A stretch of DNA of 8,508 bases from a bacterium (GTDB taxonomy: Bacteria; Bacteroidota; Ignavibacteria; Kapaibacteriales; UBA961): assembly GCA_022844575.1 (NCBI GenBank), contig JALHLL010000156.1, forward strand, positions 1 to 8,508. Reading direction: 5' to 3'. The notes beneath the pieces were generated by a model that was not told where the DNA came from, ran no database searches, and worked only from the letters and a program-made list of their open reading frames with translations. Positions 7,834-8,508 of the stretch are shown piece by piece. Each line of letters begins with the position of its first letter. Position 1 is the first letter of the stretch. The position numbers were made by a program, and so were the translations under genes.

Positions 7834-7918
7834 AATTACGCTTGAATAATTGATTGAACTTACGAATTTTGTACTTTCAAAATGAAAAACCACGCTTTTT
7901 TTAGCAGATTCAAACAGT
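7834..7918. promoter_or_regulatory. Divergent intergenic region with candidate promoters
   Basis: This 85-bp gap separates the fusion gene (leftward) from the lipoprotein hydrolase gene (rightward). Since both begin here and face apart, promoters for both are expected inside it or just within the gene starts. On the + strand CTTG (7841-7844), a 19-bp spacer and GAATTTTG (7864-7871) are one mismatch each from the Bacteroidota TTTG / TAnnTTTG promoter consensus. This would start transcription roughly 40-45 bases before the lipoprotein ATG. On the - strand a TCATTTTG is seen but lacks a TTTG at the right spacing. The boundaries assume the ATG starts chosen here. This is inferred from layout and weak motifs only. 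Confidence 0.35.
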
Positions 7919-8508
7919 ATGAAAAATTCAAAGCACCACTATTTACCTATATTTTTTATTTCGATTGCACTATTTGTCGTTTCGTGTACAACAACGAATA
8001 CTCAAAGAGAAGTCGTTTTACCACCCTTTTCACCTATTCCGCAAAGTACGGAAGTTATTGAGACTCAAATACCGTACCCGATTTTATTACTGCATGGTTT
8101 GGGGCAAAAGGCCGAAGTTTGGAATGATGCCAATGCTTTAAAGTTCTATAAAAACGATATGGGTTTGGGATATGGAGGCACTTTAAAGTTTACTAAAGGA
8201 GTTATGAAGCTGCAGTCGGCAAATGATAAAACCTCCGACTTTTTTACGGTTTCATTTTCAAGCCCGCATGATTCGATAGGCGGTTGGGCAAGAGAACTTA
8301 GTAAAGCTATTGACTTTGTACGCCAAAAGACTAACTCCGATAAAGTGATTTTAATTGGATATAGTATGGGTGGTGTAGCCGCTCGATATCATCTGATTCT
8401 TAAGCCGAGTAATCATCATGTAGAACGCCTTATTACTATCGGTTCACCTCATCAAGGTTCGGCTTTTGCAAAAGCATATAATTGGAAAACCTCTATCCTG
8501 AAGGGTTT
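7919..8508 (+). CDS. Lipoprotein alpha/beta-hydrolase (lipase/esterase), 3'-truncated by the window edge
   Basis: This is the first 196 residues of an exported lipase- or esterase-like hydrolase; no stop is reached before the window ends. Residues 5-22 form a hydrophobic signal ending in a lipobox V-V-S-Cys23, so the mature protein should be lipid-anchored at Cys23 and followed by a Thr/Pro-rich spacer (24-50). The alpha/beta-hydrolase fold starts with PILLLHGLG (54-62, oxyanion-side HG motif) and reaches the nucleophile elbow GYSMGG (147-152) with Ser149, then RLITIGSPHQGS, typical of PGAP1-like and class 2 lipases. The catalytic Asp and His would lie beyond the window. The substrate is likely an ester of a lipid or acylated envelope component, but this is inference. 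It is divergent from the glycosyltransferase fusion gene, so it is not part of that operon. The ATG is the first in frame after the gap and directly begins the signal peptide; no Shine-Dalgarno is visible. Confidence 0.88.
   Translation, partial: MKNSKHHYLPIFFISIALFVVSCTTTNTQREVVLPPFSPIPQSTEVIETQIPYPILLLHGLGQKAEVWNDANALKFYKNDMGLGYGGTLKFTKGVMKLQSANDKTSDFFTVSFSSPHDSIGGWARELSKAIDFVRQKTNSDKVILIGYSMGGVAARYHLILKPSNHHVERLITIGSPHQGSAFAKAYNWKTSILKG

Noticed and set aside
7876..7892. Short inverted repeat TTTCA/TGAAA before the fusion gene, as a possible operator
   Set aside because: A five-base arm in A/T-rich sequence is expected by chance, and no second copy is seen.
7834..7893. GTG start at 7893 for the fusion protein
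   Set aside because: It would leave only 25 bp between divergent genes, and the added residues (VFHFESTKF...) show no family similarity. The ATG at 7833 is preferred, with 7824 also possible.
1..8508. Mobile element, phage, toxin-antitoxin or defence system
   Set aside because: No transposase, integrase, terminal inverted repeats, tRNA-associated site or known defence domain is visible. All six genes fit chromosomal housekeeping or envelope functions.

Overview
This AT-rich window (about 60% A+T by eye) comes from a bacterium, most likely of the Bacteroidota/Chlorobiota/Ignavibacteria group. Three things point there. The GlmM-like mutase has the GGEG.GG sugar loop and the SNTEP phosphate loop that I recall from Bacteroidota homologues. 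The ABC-F protein has the GEGKTT second Walker A and a Lys-rich C-terminal coiled coil. None of the gene starts has a clear Shine-Dalgarno sequence. I cannot name a genus; a Kapabacteria- or Ignavibacteria-like lineage is a guess.

Layout. (i) 1-627, + strand: the 3' end of an OmpA-family outer-membrane/peptidoglycan-binding protein. After 29 bp comes (ii) 657-2582, + strand: a complete ABC-F ATPase of the YheS/YdiF type, a ribosome-associated translation factor family. (iii) Three genes on the - strand converge on it, with only 8 bp between the facing stop codons. In transcription order these are a fused methyltransferase / GT4 glycosyltransferase / TPR protein (7833-5434), a GlmM-type phosphohexomutase (5371-4001) and a secreted M28 carboxypeptidase-Q-like metallopeptidase (3991-2591). 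(iv) 7919 to the end, + strand: the 5' part of a lipoprotein alpha/beta-hydrolase (lipase/esterase), divergent from the fusion gene.

The - strand genes are closely spaced (62 bp and 9 bp) and could form one operon. GlmM makes glucosamine-1-phosphate, the precursor of UDP-GlcNAc, so its position beside a glycosyltransferase suggests an envelope or glycoconjugate theme. The peptidase may simply ride along. The most distinctive non-coding feature is a 22-bp tandem repeat (two exact copies plus 12 bp of a third) that fills nearly the whole gap between the fusion gene and glmM and ends on the A of the glmM ATG.

I see no RNA genes, insertion sequences, CRISPR arrays or integrase/attachment sites, and no gene-free stretch longer than about 90 bp. 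The window looks like ordinary chromosome. The repeat-bearing leader and the three-domain fusion protein are the items most worth a second look.
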